Shown piece by piece: positions 49,054-60,775 of a DNA stretch of 64,000 bases (the first letter of the stretch is position 1; the number at the start of each line of letters is the position of its first letter). This DNA comes from Mucor racemosus (lineage: Eukaryota; Mucoromycota; Mucoromycetes; Mucorales; Mucoraceae), in assembly GCA_027405735.1 (NCBI GenBank), contig JAPEHQ010000003.1, positions 1,302,001 through 1,366,000 on the forward strand. The letters run 5' to 3'. Below the pieces are notes generated by a model. The model was not told the origin of the DNA and made no database searches. It saw only the letters and a program-made list of their open reading frames with translations. The position numbers and the translations under genes are program-made.

Positions 49054-50405
49054 ATGCTCTATAGACCTTTTATATATACATCCAGTAGAAGATTTGCTAC
49101 AGTTCGTAATTTCAAGATCCCTTCCTCTCCAACAGCTGTACAAAAAAAGACCAATCTAATTGGATTGACATTAGATGATTTGAAGCAGGAATTAGCAGGC
49201 TTAAATCACTCAAAGAATTTTTCGGCATTACAGATATGGCAACACATGTATAAAAAGGGATTTACACAATTTGAAGACATGCCAAATATATCCAAGGATT
49301 TGCAACAAGAATTGAATCACAAATACGAAATTAAATATGGAGAAGTGAAGGTTTGTGAATCAAGATTTGACTTTGATAGTTATATATTACTAATGCAAAT
49401 ATTTATAGTTGGATAAAATTGCACTCGATAAAACTAGAAAATTTCTAATTGGATTTAATACAAAGCAAGATCCAAGAGCTATTGTAGAAACAGTGATCAT
49501 ACCCGAATTAAAGAGATCAACACTATGTGTCTCATCTCAAGTTGGCTGTTCATTGAATTGTAGCTTTTGTCATACAGGAACACAAAAATTAGAACGCAGT
49601 TTGACATCTGGAGAAGGTTTGTTTTCATTAAATCGGTATAAATGAAGCAGTTTGTTGATTTTCATGTATTTTTGCAGTTGTAGGACAATATATGATTGCA
49701 GCTTCTAACTGTGGAGATTTCCCATTCAAGGATGATAAGAAAAAGATGATTTCAAACATGGTATTCATGGGTCAGGGCGAGCCTTTGTACAATTGGAAAA
49801 ATGTGAGCAAGGCAATCAAAATATTAACAGATACACAAGGATTAAATTGGTCAAAACCTAAAATCACAATATCTACTTCCGGAGTAGTGCCATTGATACC
49901 GAAGATTGCTACAGAATTAGGAGTTTCTTTGGCTATTTCTCTGCATGCTACTAATAATGCATTGAGAGATGTCTTGGTGCCACTAAACAAAACATTTCCT
50001 TTGGAAATGGTTTTGGAAGCCTGTAAAACCTATGCCCATCATATGGGTAATAGAGGAAGAAGAATCACATTTGAGTATGTCATGTTGGATCATGTCAATG
50101 ATTCATTATCTGACGCTCGTGCAATGGTCAAATTATTAAAGCAACTGCCTGCCCATGTCAATTTAATGTAAGCTGATCTATAATAGTGTAACCTAGATAT
50201 GAAATGTAACTTTTTGAGTAGACCTTTCAACCCTTGGCCTGGAAGCGGATATGAATCCACTAAAATGGAACAAATCGAAAGATTCGCTCAAGTAGTTGTT
50301 CAAGGAGGTGTCCATTGTACAATTCGTCGACCTAGAGGACAAGATATTATGGCTGCATGTGGCCAATTAAAGAGTTCCGAGGAGAAGAAAAAACATTTGA
50401 AATAA
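49054..50405 (+). CDS. RlmN-type radical SAM adenine-C2 methyltransferase
   Basis: Four exons (49054-49350, 49409-49616, 49678-50167, 50222-50405) total 1179 nt, 392 residues. The N-terminus ([20 protein letters not shown]) is rich in Arg and Ser and lacks acids, as in mitochondrial presequences. The radical SAM cluster motif CxxxCxxC is present ([16 protein letters not shown]), followed by [34 protein letters not shown], the [16 protein letters not shown] block that closes only when the last intron is removed, and the second catalytic Cys in MAACGQL near the C-terminus. Bacterial RlmN methylates C2 of A2503 in 23S rRNA (and some tRNAs) using a methylated Cys. Inferred: mitochondrial rRNA or tRNA modification. 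All catalytic residues are intact. Confidence 0.9.
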
Positions 50406-50553
50406 ATAAAGATGCTTGCTTTCTTTTATAAACGGGAAATCATACCATGAATGTTCATTGTGACGTAGAAAAAATGTTAAAGATGAAATTTTTTTCCCTT
50501 TCTTCCTTTCCCTTTCTTTTGCTCGTTCTCCTTTATAATAAAATCATTTAAGA

Positions 50554-52096
50554 ATGTTTGGTAATAGCTTTAGTCAACAACCACAACCTGCACAACAAAC
50601 AAATAGCTTATTTGGGTCAAGTAACAACTTAACAACGCCAACATCTAATAGTTTCTTTGGGGGAGGAGGTGCTGCCTCAACAACACCAAGTGTTCCTACA
50701 GCTACTTCTACTATAAATGCTACTGGTAGTTTATTCTCCTCTGCACCTTCAACACTGCAAACATCATCATTTGCAAGCACTGCTCCTAAGCCAACTACAT
50801 CTTTTTTCGGCGCTGCTAACAATACTAATACCAGTAACACTTTAAACCCTGCATTTTCTATGAATAACCAACAACAACAACAACAACAGCAACAACAACA
50901 ACAACAGCAGCAGCAAATGCAACAACAATCGCAACTATTGGATATCAAAAACTGCTTTCCTGATACTAAAATTCCTCATTTTCTTGTAAGCGAAAATAGC
51001 CTTACGCGTTCGGCCGTACCTGCAAACTCTTTTTTTGGAAACAAATCCAAAAATGTAATTGCTCCCGGTAATCAAAATTCTAATGTATCAATCACATCAT
51101 TCGCTTTGAATGAAAGAAATACAACTTTACCAGCTTTTTTGACATCTTCTGATACTACTAATTCGGTAATGTAACACTTTTTGTGCTGATTTAAATTTTC
51201 TAACATAACATTTTTTTTAGTCAACAAATGCCAATAATTCTAGCAGTATCAAACTACCAAATAAAAAAAGAGTACTCGAAGAAGAACCTGAAGCCATTGA
51301 AGGGTAAGCTTTATATAAATTATACATATTGGAGGGGCTACGTAATTTACTAAATCAATGCCATCAACAATAGACGTAATGTCATTCCAAAAACTTCAAA
51401 TCAAGGCGTATTTTCTCAATCTTCAAAACTTACCGAAGGCTTCAACTTGAACTTAAATAAACAGAATAACGTTGATGTATTGCCACCAAACTCTTATCTA
51501 GATGTTGGAATGAATGTAGCTTGCGATGATTACCGAGTTAAAAACGTCAATACCAATAATACCACTCTCAAGCAACATCTTTCCAACAATTATATCTCAC
51601 CTAATACACCAGAAAGGTAATTGCTTTTTAAAATGATATACTAATAATTGCAAATAAATTAACGAGGTTAATATATTCTTGTAGCAAATTAAACAACAAT
51701 CGAGTCAGAGTTTTTGGATTTAACCCTCAACAAACAGAAAATATCATTAAGCATTTCACCAGCTTAGGCCGCCTTGTTGAACCCTGTACAAGCCAAGGAA
51801 ATTGGATCACATTTCATTACGTTGATCACGAGTCTGCATTAAAAGCAATCCAGGACAATGGCAAAAAGATCGGCGAAGACCATTTGGTTGGTGTGGCCTG
51901 GGATGAAAGCGCTAATGAAGTTGAATTAATGAAAATAGAAAGCCCCAATGATTTATTCAAGAAACACAATGCCGATAGTCTTTTTAAAGAGCCCAGCAAA
52001 CCTCAACAACAACAGCAACCAACAATACCAAACCAACATCAAACAACTGAAACTAACCTCTGGAACAAGTTAAGAGAAAAGTTCATGGGATGGTAG
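50554..52096 (+). CDS. Nucleoporin Nup53/Nup35 family
   Basis: Four exons (50554-51165, 51221-51303, 51374-51616, 51685-52096) total 1350 nt, 449 residues. The N-terminal half is an FG-type low-complexity region with FG dipeptides (NSLFGSSNN, SFFGGGG, TSFFGAANN) and a polyQ tract near residues 107-125. The middle contains ISPNTPER, a likely CDK-type site. Residues about 315-390 are the MPPN/RRM-like fold: NRVRVFGFNPQQTENIIKHF, SLGRLVEPCTSQGNWITFHY, ALKAIQDNGKKIG. The last residues, LWNKLREKFMGW, form an amphipathic helix like the membrane-binding C-terminus of yeast Nup53/Nup59. It links the nuclear pore inner ring to the nuclear membrane. It starts only 149 bp after the RlmN-like gene on the same strand. 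Confidence 0.9.
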
Positions 52097-52394
52097 ATTT
52101 AGTTTTTTTTTTTTGAAATTTTTTTTAGAAGAATCAGAGAAAGAGAAGGAGTTATTGCATTTAATTGTTCATCATAATAATAAAAACACTGCTTCCTCAT
52201 TTAATGATGGTTTGACAAAGTTTAAAGAGTCACAGAGAACCAATGTTTGGTACAATGTAAAACGAATAACCATGTTATCCTATCCCTTTTCTGTAGATAT
52301 TCCTCCCTAATTTTGGTCGTTACATATCGTTTAATCAGTAAAGTTTTATTTTTTTTTTCCTTTTTTTTTTATATATATATATAATAAATAAACT
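52097..52394 (+). other. Short spacer with an unexplained open frame
   Basis: Between the Nup53 stop and the F-box start. From an AG at about 52129 a frame reads EESEKEKELLHLIVHHNNKN ... to a TAA at 52308, with protein-like composition but no ATG. It may be the 3' UTR of the nucleoporin gene or an alternative last exon. The rest is T-rich and the promoter of the next gene must lie here. Confidence 0.35.
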
Positions 52395-54448
52395 ATGAAA
52401 CCAGAAAAGAGTGATCAAACAGACGAAGGTTATGTGGAACAAAGGTTTGAAGAACCATTGTTCATGAAAGATTGGAGTGATGATCGTAAAGCAGGTAACG
52501 AAAAAAAAAAAAACTTAAATTATTTGACTACACTCATTAACAATTTTAACAAAAGAATTTGCCTATCAAATATTGTTATGCATACCTGTATCAAAAACTG
52601 TAAAAGTAGTAGATAGATTATCACCTTTATTACATCGAGACTTTACAGCAGTATGTTGTAATTTGCATAACATGAAATTTTTCATGACTATTAATCAATT
52701 CTCTTGTAGATATTGCCATATGAAATTGCGATTCAAATACTTTATCATTTAGATTTAACATCATTAACGAGTATGTCGAGAGTAAATAAACGTTGGAACT
52801 TGATCAGCGAAGATCAAACACTATGGAGATCTTTATTTCATGCTTCTGGATGGTCAGCGAATCAATCATCCATTCATCGTTATTTATCATCACCATCATC
52901 ACAAGGTCCAGATGCGCTAAAAACAATACCTCAAAAAACAGTTTCAAGTATACCATTAGCGAGAACAACAGCTAGTTTATATGATCCAACTGCGCTACCT
53001 ACAATGCCAGGTGCTCCTACAGCAAGATTAAAACCATTTAAACGTTCAACAGATTTATTTTTTGATAAAATATTACGGCATAACAACAATGCTTCAAGCA
53101 GTAATAATGATTCACATAGGTCAGATAACAGGAATATTGAGGATGGCGTAGGCAGCAGCAGTTTGGCACTAAGGCCCACCCAAGTATATCCTTCTAGATC
53201 ACAGCCTTTATTAACAAGATCTCCAAGTAATACAAATCGAGAAGTAATTTCACATGTTATTGTAGAACGACCATTTATTAATCGACCTTCCCCACGATTG
53301 CATGTCAAATACGACGAAGCTGCTATTTTTCATTACAGAGAAACCCAAGATCTTCGTTTTATCAATTGGAAACGACTTTATCGAAATCGACGTTTAATTG
53401 ACCAAAGATGGCAAGAGGGAAAATGCAGAATGCGACCATTTCCTCCAACAAACCATATAAATGGCATGTTACTGTTTGAAGATGTTCAGCATAATAGTGG
53501 CATTTACTGTTTACAATTTGACAATAACTTACTAGTAACTGGTAGCCGAGATAGAAATCTCAAAATGTGGAATATCAGAACTGGCCAACTTTTACATACA
53601 TTAGAAGGCCATACAGGCAGTGTTCTTTGTCTTCAATTTGATCATCGTTATCTGATTAGTGGAAGTAGTGATAGTACTTTGATCATTTGGGACATCCTCT
53701 CGGGTGAAAAAATCAAAACATTATCTGGCCATGGTGAAAGTGTACTTAATGTCAAACTATTGGGAAATACCATTGTAAGCTGCTCAAAGGATAGAACTGT
53801 TCGTACATGGGACCTTGAGAAGGGAATTTCGAAATTGACGTTTAGAGGTCATCGTGCTGCTGTCAATGCAGTGCAATTCAAGGGAGACCGTATTGTATCA
53901 GCATCTGGAGATCGCACTATCAAGATTTGGGATATGGTATTTTTTTTTCCAAGTAAATAGATCAAAATTAGTACTAATCCATCAGTATTTAGAACACTGG
54001 CGAGTGCTTAAAGACTCTTGATTCTCATAGTAGAGGAATAGCTTGTGTAGAATATGATGGACAATATATTGTCAGTGGGTCAAGTGATCAATCTATCAAA
54101 GTATGGGATGCAATGACTGGCGAATGCATTCATACATTATTAGGACACACAGATTTAGTTCGTACATTACAATTAAATTCAAAAACCAAAACTATTGTGA
54201 GTGGGAGTTATGATGGAAGTCTCAAAATATGGAATTTAGAAGAGGGAAAAGTAACAAAAACATTAAATCAAACACTACATGGAAGGTATGTATTTACTAT
54301 GATTTTACAAGCCCTAAACTAATAACTTTTTTTATATAGAATTCTTAATCTGCAGTTCGATTTTAGTAAAATTGTATGTTGCTCAAATCTTGGTAAAATC
54401 ATCATGTATGATTTCACACATGGCATGGACACACAATTTCTTTTGTAA
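52395..54448 (+). CDS. F-box/WD40 protein (Cdc4/Met30/beta-TrCP class)
   Basis: Five exons (52395-52494, 52556-52650, 52710-53936, 53993-54285, 54340-54448) total 1824 nt, 607 residues. The F-box is at about 66-110 (LPYEIAIQILYHLDLTSLTS, VNKRWNLISEDQTLWRSLF). A low-complexity Ser-rich linker of about 120 residues follows, then WKRLYRNRRLIDQRWQEGK, and seven WD40 blades from about 275, each ending in the WN/WD type repeat (SRDRNLKMWN, SSDSTLIIWD, SKDRTVRTWD, SGDRTIKIWD, SSDQSIKVWD, SYDGSLKIWN, and a divergent last blade MYDF). Proteins of this layout are substrate receptors of SCF ubiquitin ligases, the propeller reading phosphodegrons. The substrate is unknown. It lies 298 bp after the nucleoporin gene in the same direction. 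Confidence 0.9.
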
Positions 54449-54769
54449 ATTTATCCCTCTTTCTTCATTTTATGAACCTATGTAGTATACCAATAAAATA
54501 TTAAATATTGACAATATCATTTGACATCTTCAAAAAAACAATTCAATGTGTTTTAAAGTATATATATCCAGTAGATAATGTTGTCTACTATTTGTTTATA
54601 AAGCAACAATTCATTCAAGAAACAAAGATTTGCAATTTTCTGCTTGTAGTTTCTGAGATCAATATTTGGAATCCAGCGTTTTTGAGAAAAAATATATAGA
54701 ACACATTGCAATACAACTTTAATTATACATAAAGAGGACGTTTACGTATTATTATTGGTAGTTGGCATT

Positions 54770-54835
54770 GCTATGCAGCCCACCTAGGCACAACAAAATC
54801 ATCTTGTGCAGCACAGGCCGGCCGTAGTGCTTTTA
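54770..54835 (-). repeat. GC-richer short dispersed repeat, copy 2 (inverted)
   Basis: cagcccacctaggcacaaca ... aaaatcatcttgtgcagcac ... ggccggccgtagtgc is the reverse complement of the segment at 35445-35545. Confidence 0.65.
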
Positions 54836-55199
54836 TATATAAATACTTTAAATTTGTGGTTTTATGGACTCTTTTTGAATCCAGTTGTATCATCTTATAC
54901 TTTTCAAGTTCAGTCCGTTATTAGGCTAATAATGTTGTAGGTTGTATTTATGCTTTACTTAAAATAAGCCTTTGAAAAATTAATAGCAGCAATACAGCCG
55001 AAACTTAATTTTTGTATGGAATTTCGATACCTGCATCTTATAACTGCTTGGAATATTTAAACAGCCGCGTCCGGGCTGTCCGGTAATTTTTTCCAGATAT
55101 TTAAAACTTGGAAATATTATTATTAGATGGCCGCTTCCGGAGATTGTTCGGCTTTTTTTTGGAAGAGTGACCATTGGCAAAAATATGAATAATATACTA

Positions 55200-56345
55200 T
55201 GTTGTATGTCACCAAGTACCATATGTTATCGCCTTCTACAGTATCCATACATCTTCTTACAATTTATCCACTACGAGATTTATTGAAATGCAAACTCTTG
55301 ATACTGGATATAAAAGACTCCTAGCGTACTAAGTTTATCCAGCGATTACTAATAACGCCTGGATCTCAATTATAACACCATATTATTTTATCCCAGCGGT
55401 TAATCAATCAAGTAGCAATCAAATCGACATCCAATATGTAATAAGTCAAACATTTCAGTTTCATTTATGCAAAACCTTGCCTCATTCCTTATATAAATAC
55501 TACAAGGAAATCATTACATGATCCCTTGTAGATTTATCTGTCTTGTTACACTCCCTTTACTTTTATTTATTCACTAATAAATATCTAATTTACAAATAAG
55601 AACACCAACCTTCATCAATCCAGTGATCACCAATTTATAATAGCAAGAATAATATCTATAAGCATATTATCCACCTTTGTTGTTAGTGTAGTAAACTACA
55701 TATACCAAGTTTGTTTAGTAATCAAATTGATCTTAGTCAACATCTAAGATCTAATAACTTTAAATCACACAAAACTTTAAAATGTCAAATTGTACCACTG
55801 GCACTTCCAAACTAGGAACTAAACCATGAAGATCTTGCTTCAAGATCTTATTACTGTATTATTAATAGAATTAGAAAATAGTATATATATATCACAAAGG
55901 CTATGGTAATCCATAAACCTTTGCTTTTACTTTATATATTAAATAAATATCAAAGAGTTATAATTGTAGTCGCAACGCTTTTTTTGTTTAATTACTATTT
56001 TTGTAGTAGTTAGTCCAAAATTATAGATCATTACACAATAATCAAGCATATTTAGCGCAGCATTGAAACAAGACAACTCACAAGCTCTGCAAGAATAGTT
56101 AAATTATGGTTGATCCATTTAAATCCATAGATCACTATCAAACAGATCTACTGGTTCAATAGTGCTTTAAATTACATCTCAGAATCTCAATATCAAATCA
56201 ATATAAAAGGCCATACTTTTATTTTATATCTAAATAAACGATATCTTGTTTTTATTATACAGTTGAAGAACTGATCCATTACTCATCATTCTTTTTTAAT
56301 TGCATTCTTTTTTAAGTATCATTTATCAATCCTGAAAATATACGA
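55200..56345 (+). repeat. Repeat family 5, second location
   Basis: Three blocks correspond to 40380-41100: 55200-55440 and 56100-56345 in direct orientation, 55525-55690 inverted. In this copy the inverted block lies between the direct ones, in the other copy after them, so rearrangement has occurred in one of the two. Confidence 0.6.
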
Positions 56346-57129
56346 CAATCAATAGTAACAATAATAATAATACGATCAAGTTTTTAAAGTAATAACAAAA
56401 AACTACCAACATTATACTCGTAAATTGTAATTTGATACATTATCGTTTAATATGACTGAATATTAATAAATCAGAGAAAATACAACTAGTAAAAATTTGA
56501 TACTCAATGTACAACGAGGTCGAGATTGATAAAAGGTGTATTCATTGTGTGGTGGAAATCGCGACATTTTGATGGATAGAAATTACAGGACCAAGATGTT
56601 GTTGATTTATCGAGACTTTGTAAATTAAAATCAACGTAAAAAGTACCATTTATTAGAATAAAATAAATATGGGCTTATATACAGTAGTTATTGGAATTGT
56701 GTGATAAGATCTAATGGTCAGGGATCCATTAGATACAGTATGACAATATATATTATTATTAATGTATATGGATATAACATGTTATGTCTCAGTGGTAATA
56801 TTGTTGCTATATATAAGTTATGTTTCATTATTAGTTCCTGGGTGACAGGAACTAGTTACTGGATAGATAAGATCTGCTAGGTTTGTCGGAGATCTTCTAT
56901 ATATCGAATGTTGTAGTAATTCTGATAGATCAGTTGTGTTTGCCTCAGGATTTTTAAAAGGGTTTAAAAGCATACTTTATCAAACTTACTTAAATGTTAA
57001 ATACTCAACATATGCTATTAGTATCATCTTGTTTTTTATTTAATTGCTGTATTATTAAAAATCAAGTTTTTCATAGCTTATAACAATGACAGTGGGATGT
57101 TTCTGATTTTAGATTGACATTTATCATCA

Positions 57130-57357
57130 TAAGGCGGACTGATGATACGTTTTTTGATACTACCGTAGATGGAACCAGTCAATTTAGTTTATGGAATTTG
57201 AATGAAAATACCGAGGAACCATTTGTAACTACTACTTAAGTTGGTTGTAGTAAAGTATTGAATAAATTAGCTTGGGACAAAGAGGATAAAAAGACGGCAA
57301 TAGGTTTCAATGATGGTCATATTTATGTTTATGTTTATGATATTATTGGAAATGTAA
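57130..57357 (+). pseudogene. Dynein intermediate chain fragment (last WD40 blades)
   Basis: The frame reads TTVDGTSQFSLWNLNENTEE, PFVTTT, stop (TAA near 57238), then VGCSKVLNKLAWDKEDKKTA, IGFNDGHIYVY and DIIGNV. This matches the conserved C-terminal blades of cytoplasmic dynein intermediate chain (DG-x-G-x-x-x-LWNLN-x-x-TE-x-P ... LN-x-x-W ... G-x-x-x-G-x-x-x-VYD). An AG at about 57113 may mark an old splice site. The rest of the gene is missing on both sides, a stop interrupts it, and VY is duplicated before DI. It is a displaced, non-functional fragment lying next to the repeat that starts at 57460. Confidence 0.75.
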
Positions 57358-57459
57358 GATTAAAACTCAATGTAAATTACCTCTAGCGCAATAATTATAA
57401 AGTACGATTATATTATCATCAAATAAACTACCACGCAATATTAACATGGATGAAGATTT

Positions 57460-58205
57460 ACAGTAATAAGCTTGAATCAAGTGGGTACAGCATCGTAAAT
57501 TCTTGAAAAAGTTCTCAAGTATAATAAAATCTCTTATTTTTAAGACTTACAAGGCTTATAAACGGAATATTAATTTTAAAAATTATTCTTGTCCAGATCA
57601 TCAATTTTGACATTTTTTAATTTTTTTTTTTGGTTTTGCAAATCTAGAGTTAATTATACTACCAATTATAAAAACAAAAAATATACACATATGCAAAATT
57701 TAGCGCTCTATTTGCTCAATAAAAAATATCAAACATTTTTATTATAAAATATTACATGAAAATCCTTTAACCAAAAAACCGTTTTTTGGGCAAAAGTACA
57801 AAGTTTCATTATTTAACATTTAATATTAAGCTTTTATAAAATGTGTATGAGCTATAGCTACAATTTTCTCTCACATTGTAGTATATTTAAACGTTGATTT
57901 TGGTATCAAAATTTGATTTTTCTATTTTTTGATAAAAATCATGAGTGTTGGTAAGGATTAAATGAGTCACCAAAAATGTCCGCTATAAAAACTGAATTTT
58001 CAGACCTTACATGGTTAAATATAAGAAAAGTAAAAAAAAATGCATTTTTATTTAAAACTTAGATATATACCATAGTATAAGAGACTTAGTCGTTCAATCT
58101 TGCTATGCTCAATTACGGCGTCGCTCTACGGGATCGCTTTTGCAATTTTTTAATGAATGTATGATATGACAGACGGTTTTTCTAGTAGAAAAATTTATGT
58201 TTCTA
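57460..58205 (-). repeat. Dispersed repeat family 1, copy C (inverted)
   Basis: Reverse complement of 36768-37520 with high similarity across the whole length (caaagtttcattatttaaca, tacaattttctctcacattg, gtcgctctacgggatcgc). No tandem expansion, so copies B and C resemble each other more than copy A. Confidence 0.8.
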
Positions 58206-58361
58206 CTATAGTAGTAACAGTTGTTTCCTTTTTTTTTTTTTTAGTTTACTTGATGTTTATACTATTCTTACAGCATTTGTACACATTCTTAAACCTGCAT
58301 AATTGGAATAATTTATTCATATATAAGAGTAAAAAATTATATTATAGTTGAAAAAAAGCTA

Positions 58362-60215
58362 TTAATTTTTCCAGAAAACAAAAGTCTTATTCGAGTCTGA
58401 AAATGATGGAACAAGAGAAACACCACCCACCACTGTATTCATTTCAATTACATGGTACTCGTTGAATTCGGATCTGTTGTCGTAATAATAAATATGAAAA
58501 ATAGAATCATTAAAGATTACGAACTTTCGAATCGCCACGGCATAATGAGTACCATCAAATATCAATATTCTACGAACAGAGTAAAGCTGAAATTCATCAT
58601 TATTGTGTTTTACGATGACCAGCTCTGGGGAATTCCTTTTTTGGATGAGTATTTGGCCATTTGCACAATGAAGCTGATTCACACTTTCAAACATTGTATG
58701 TTCATTTACAGGTTGAGCCCCATAGTTGTAAAAAAAATTCGAAAACCCTGGCTGTAAGGTATAATTCATCCAAAATATCCAATGAAATATATGATGATGC
58801 TTTTTCTTCGTTATTAAACGTGTTCCAATGTTTGAATGAGAGCGAGTAATGATTTTTTAATACAGTTTCTGTATTTGCTGCTGTATTAGATGTTGATTTG
58901 ATTTAATCTTTTAGCATTTTAATCATTCGTTCTTGAACGCGAGAGCTGATCAATCTCAATGGCCCCATTTCCCTGATAATATAAGTGATGTGTCGCAAGT
59001 AATGTTGGCTAATGGTAAATACATTATGATTCAAATGGTTTATCGGAAAACGATGCCAAATATCAATACATCTAACAAAAATGTCGTTTTAGCTTTTCAT
59101 ACATCTAAGTTGTAATTAAAATAAAAAACCAACCTTTCAATTTCTATTAATTCAGCAGAAGCAATGTTGAACTGTTGGCATATTCTGCATGCTTTTGCTA
59201 ATGATGCTACTGCCACACAAGCCTCATCAACTAGATTTGTGGCGATATCAATTTTCGCTGGATGCTTTCTGCGACGTCTGACCCTGTTTGCTTTCTCAAG
59301 CTTCTCTTTCATGTCATTTGCTTGGGATTTTAAGCATTCGATATAAACTGATGGAGCTACAATACTCAAAAAATCAATATAATCTACCGCTCTTTTGGGT
59401 CTGCCAAATAAATCTGAGCAATTAAATGAAATAGTATATCAATACATGTACTCCTCAAAAACATCCTTGCAATCATCAATTTTTTACGTACCTATAACGT
59501 CTCCTTCCAAAGTCTTTACCTTTTCTAAAGCTTTTTCCATTTCAATTCGATAACTGTGTCGCAAGTACAGAGGCTTATTTGAACCAAAAACTTGTGTATC
59601 ATCACTAATAATATCCAATAATTGCTTGCCAATATTCATCCCCCAAAGATGCATTTCGTCCAATCCTAGTGAAGCAGCATTGTCGAAGCTTTTGAGTAAT
59701 GTTAAAGGCGTAGGAGCCATGATCCCTGTATCCTAATTATTTTTTTTAGTTAGTATGCTGTGCGGTTCTTTACAATAATCAAATAAAGTCATCGCCCCTA
59801 CATCATTAGCATTAGCATTAGCATAATCATCATAATTTCTTTCCGGAGTAAACATTGATAGATTTGGTACAAAGGAGATGCCTCTTTTGTTTGACACTTT
59901 TCCTCCTTCAGTTGAGCATATTCTACAGTCTTTTATTGACATGTAGCCTGAGTGAAGTGCCAACTCTGCCATTGCTAGCGTATCCCCAATGCATAGACTT
60001 AAAAAAGCCCTAATATGATGTCGTTTATTATCGTCATCAGCACCAGATATATTAATCACCATTCCCTCTGATTCCAACACTAATAGGTCTTGCATGATTG
60101 GATACAAAAAGCTAAATATAGTATCAGGCCTGTTTTTGCCTGGTGTCAAATCAAAGGATCCTCCGACGAAAAAATGATAATGGGTGTTTCCTTCTTCATT
60201 ACTATAAAAAAGCCT
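58362..60215 (-). pseudogene. Tnp2-type (CACTA/EnSpm-like) transposase remnant
   Basis: On the minus strand, 60215-59733 reads GNTHYHFFVGGSFDLTPGKN, IFSFLYPIMQDLLVLESEG, IRAFLSLCIGDTLAMAELAL, HSGYMSIKDCRICSTEG. The order of hydrophobic PI-x-x-L-LxLxxEG, a D-x-x-A-x-x-x-L and C-x-x-C is that of the Tnp2 transposase domain of plant and fungal CACTA-like elements. Further segments follow: 59720-59484 (LDEMHLWGMNIGKQLL), about 59410-59097 (LFGRPKRAVDYIDFLSIVAP, then a basic helix KANRVRRRRKHPAKID) and 58769-58362, a C-terminal region (GQILIQKRNSPELVIVKH). Introns or frame breaks separate them and no N-terminus or terminal inverted repeats were found, so it is treated as decayed. Whether some breaks are real introns is open. 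Confidence 0.6.
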
Positions 60216-60409
60216 AGAGAAGGTAGATAAATTCTACACGTCTGTACCTATTTTTATTTGAAATACAAATTTGAATCACGAGAGGGTGACATAATCAATT
60301 TATAACATCAGTGAATGCAGGATTTTTTTTTTTATTATTACTGTACAATGAATTTGAAACAAGTGCTGCGTTTCAAATTAAATAAAGGCGAATCGATGTT
60401 GGAATCCAG

Positions 60410-60490
60410 CTATGATAGGGTTTAAGCTGTAATGTGAACTATTATTTGATTATCTTGATGAAAGTTCAATATTTTTCGACGAAATAAAAA
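60410..60490 (-). repeat. Fragment of repeat family 4, inverted
   Basis: tatgatagggtttaagctgt ... aactattatttgattatctt ... aatatttttcgacgaa is the reverse complement of the start of the copy at 41125. Confidence 0.65.
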
Positions 60491-60775
60491 AATCGGGATA
60501 GTTTTCAACTAGATATGTCCTGACAATACAAATAAACTATTAAATATTTACTAAAAATACCTAAAAAAAAAATCCCAAAAATTGTTGAGAACGGGTAAAA
60601 TCAAACTCAAAGATGCTGGAACCCTTGCAGGACAAAGGATATACACAAAATATAACAATGTTTTTGCAAAATTGTGAGCAGTTAAGTAAATATCCGTGCA
60701 TAAATAGGATATGATAGTGTACAAATTGATGCTGCTATTGACTATTGCATGGTATTACTTACTATAGTCATTTGC

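Larger units (their letters stand above)
54449..57129. other. Repeat-rich intergenic region
   Basis: No intact gene. It holds: 54560-54650 matching 13730-13830; 54770-54835, the inverse of 35445-35545; 55040-55150, a GC-richer stretch with two similar motifs (cagccgcgtccgggctgtcc, ggccgcttccggagattgtt); 55200-56345, repeat family 5; and 56680-56950, an AT-rich stretch with tgtgataagatctaatggtc that resembles an LTR end. Confidence 0.55.

Noticed and set aside
50574..50948. Minus-strand Cys-rich open frame opposite the Nup53 N-terminus
   Set aside because: Poly-Cys is the antisense reading of the Gln tract. No independent support.
55040..55222. Minus-strand frame over a GC-richer stretch as a small protein
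   Set aside because: No recognisable motif, no good upstream context, and the stretch lies among repeats.
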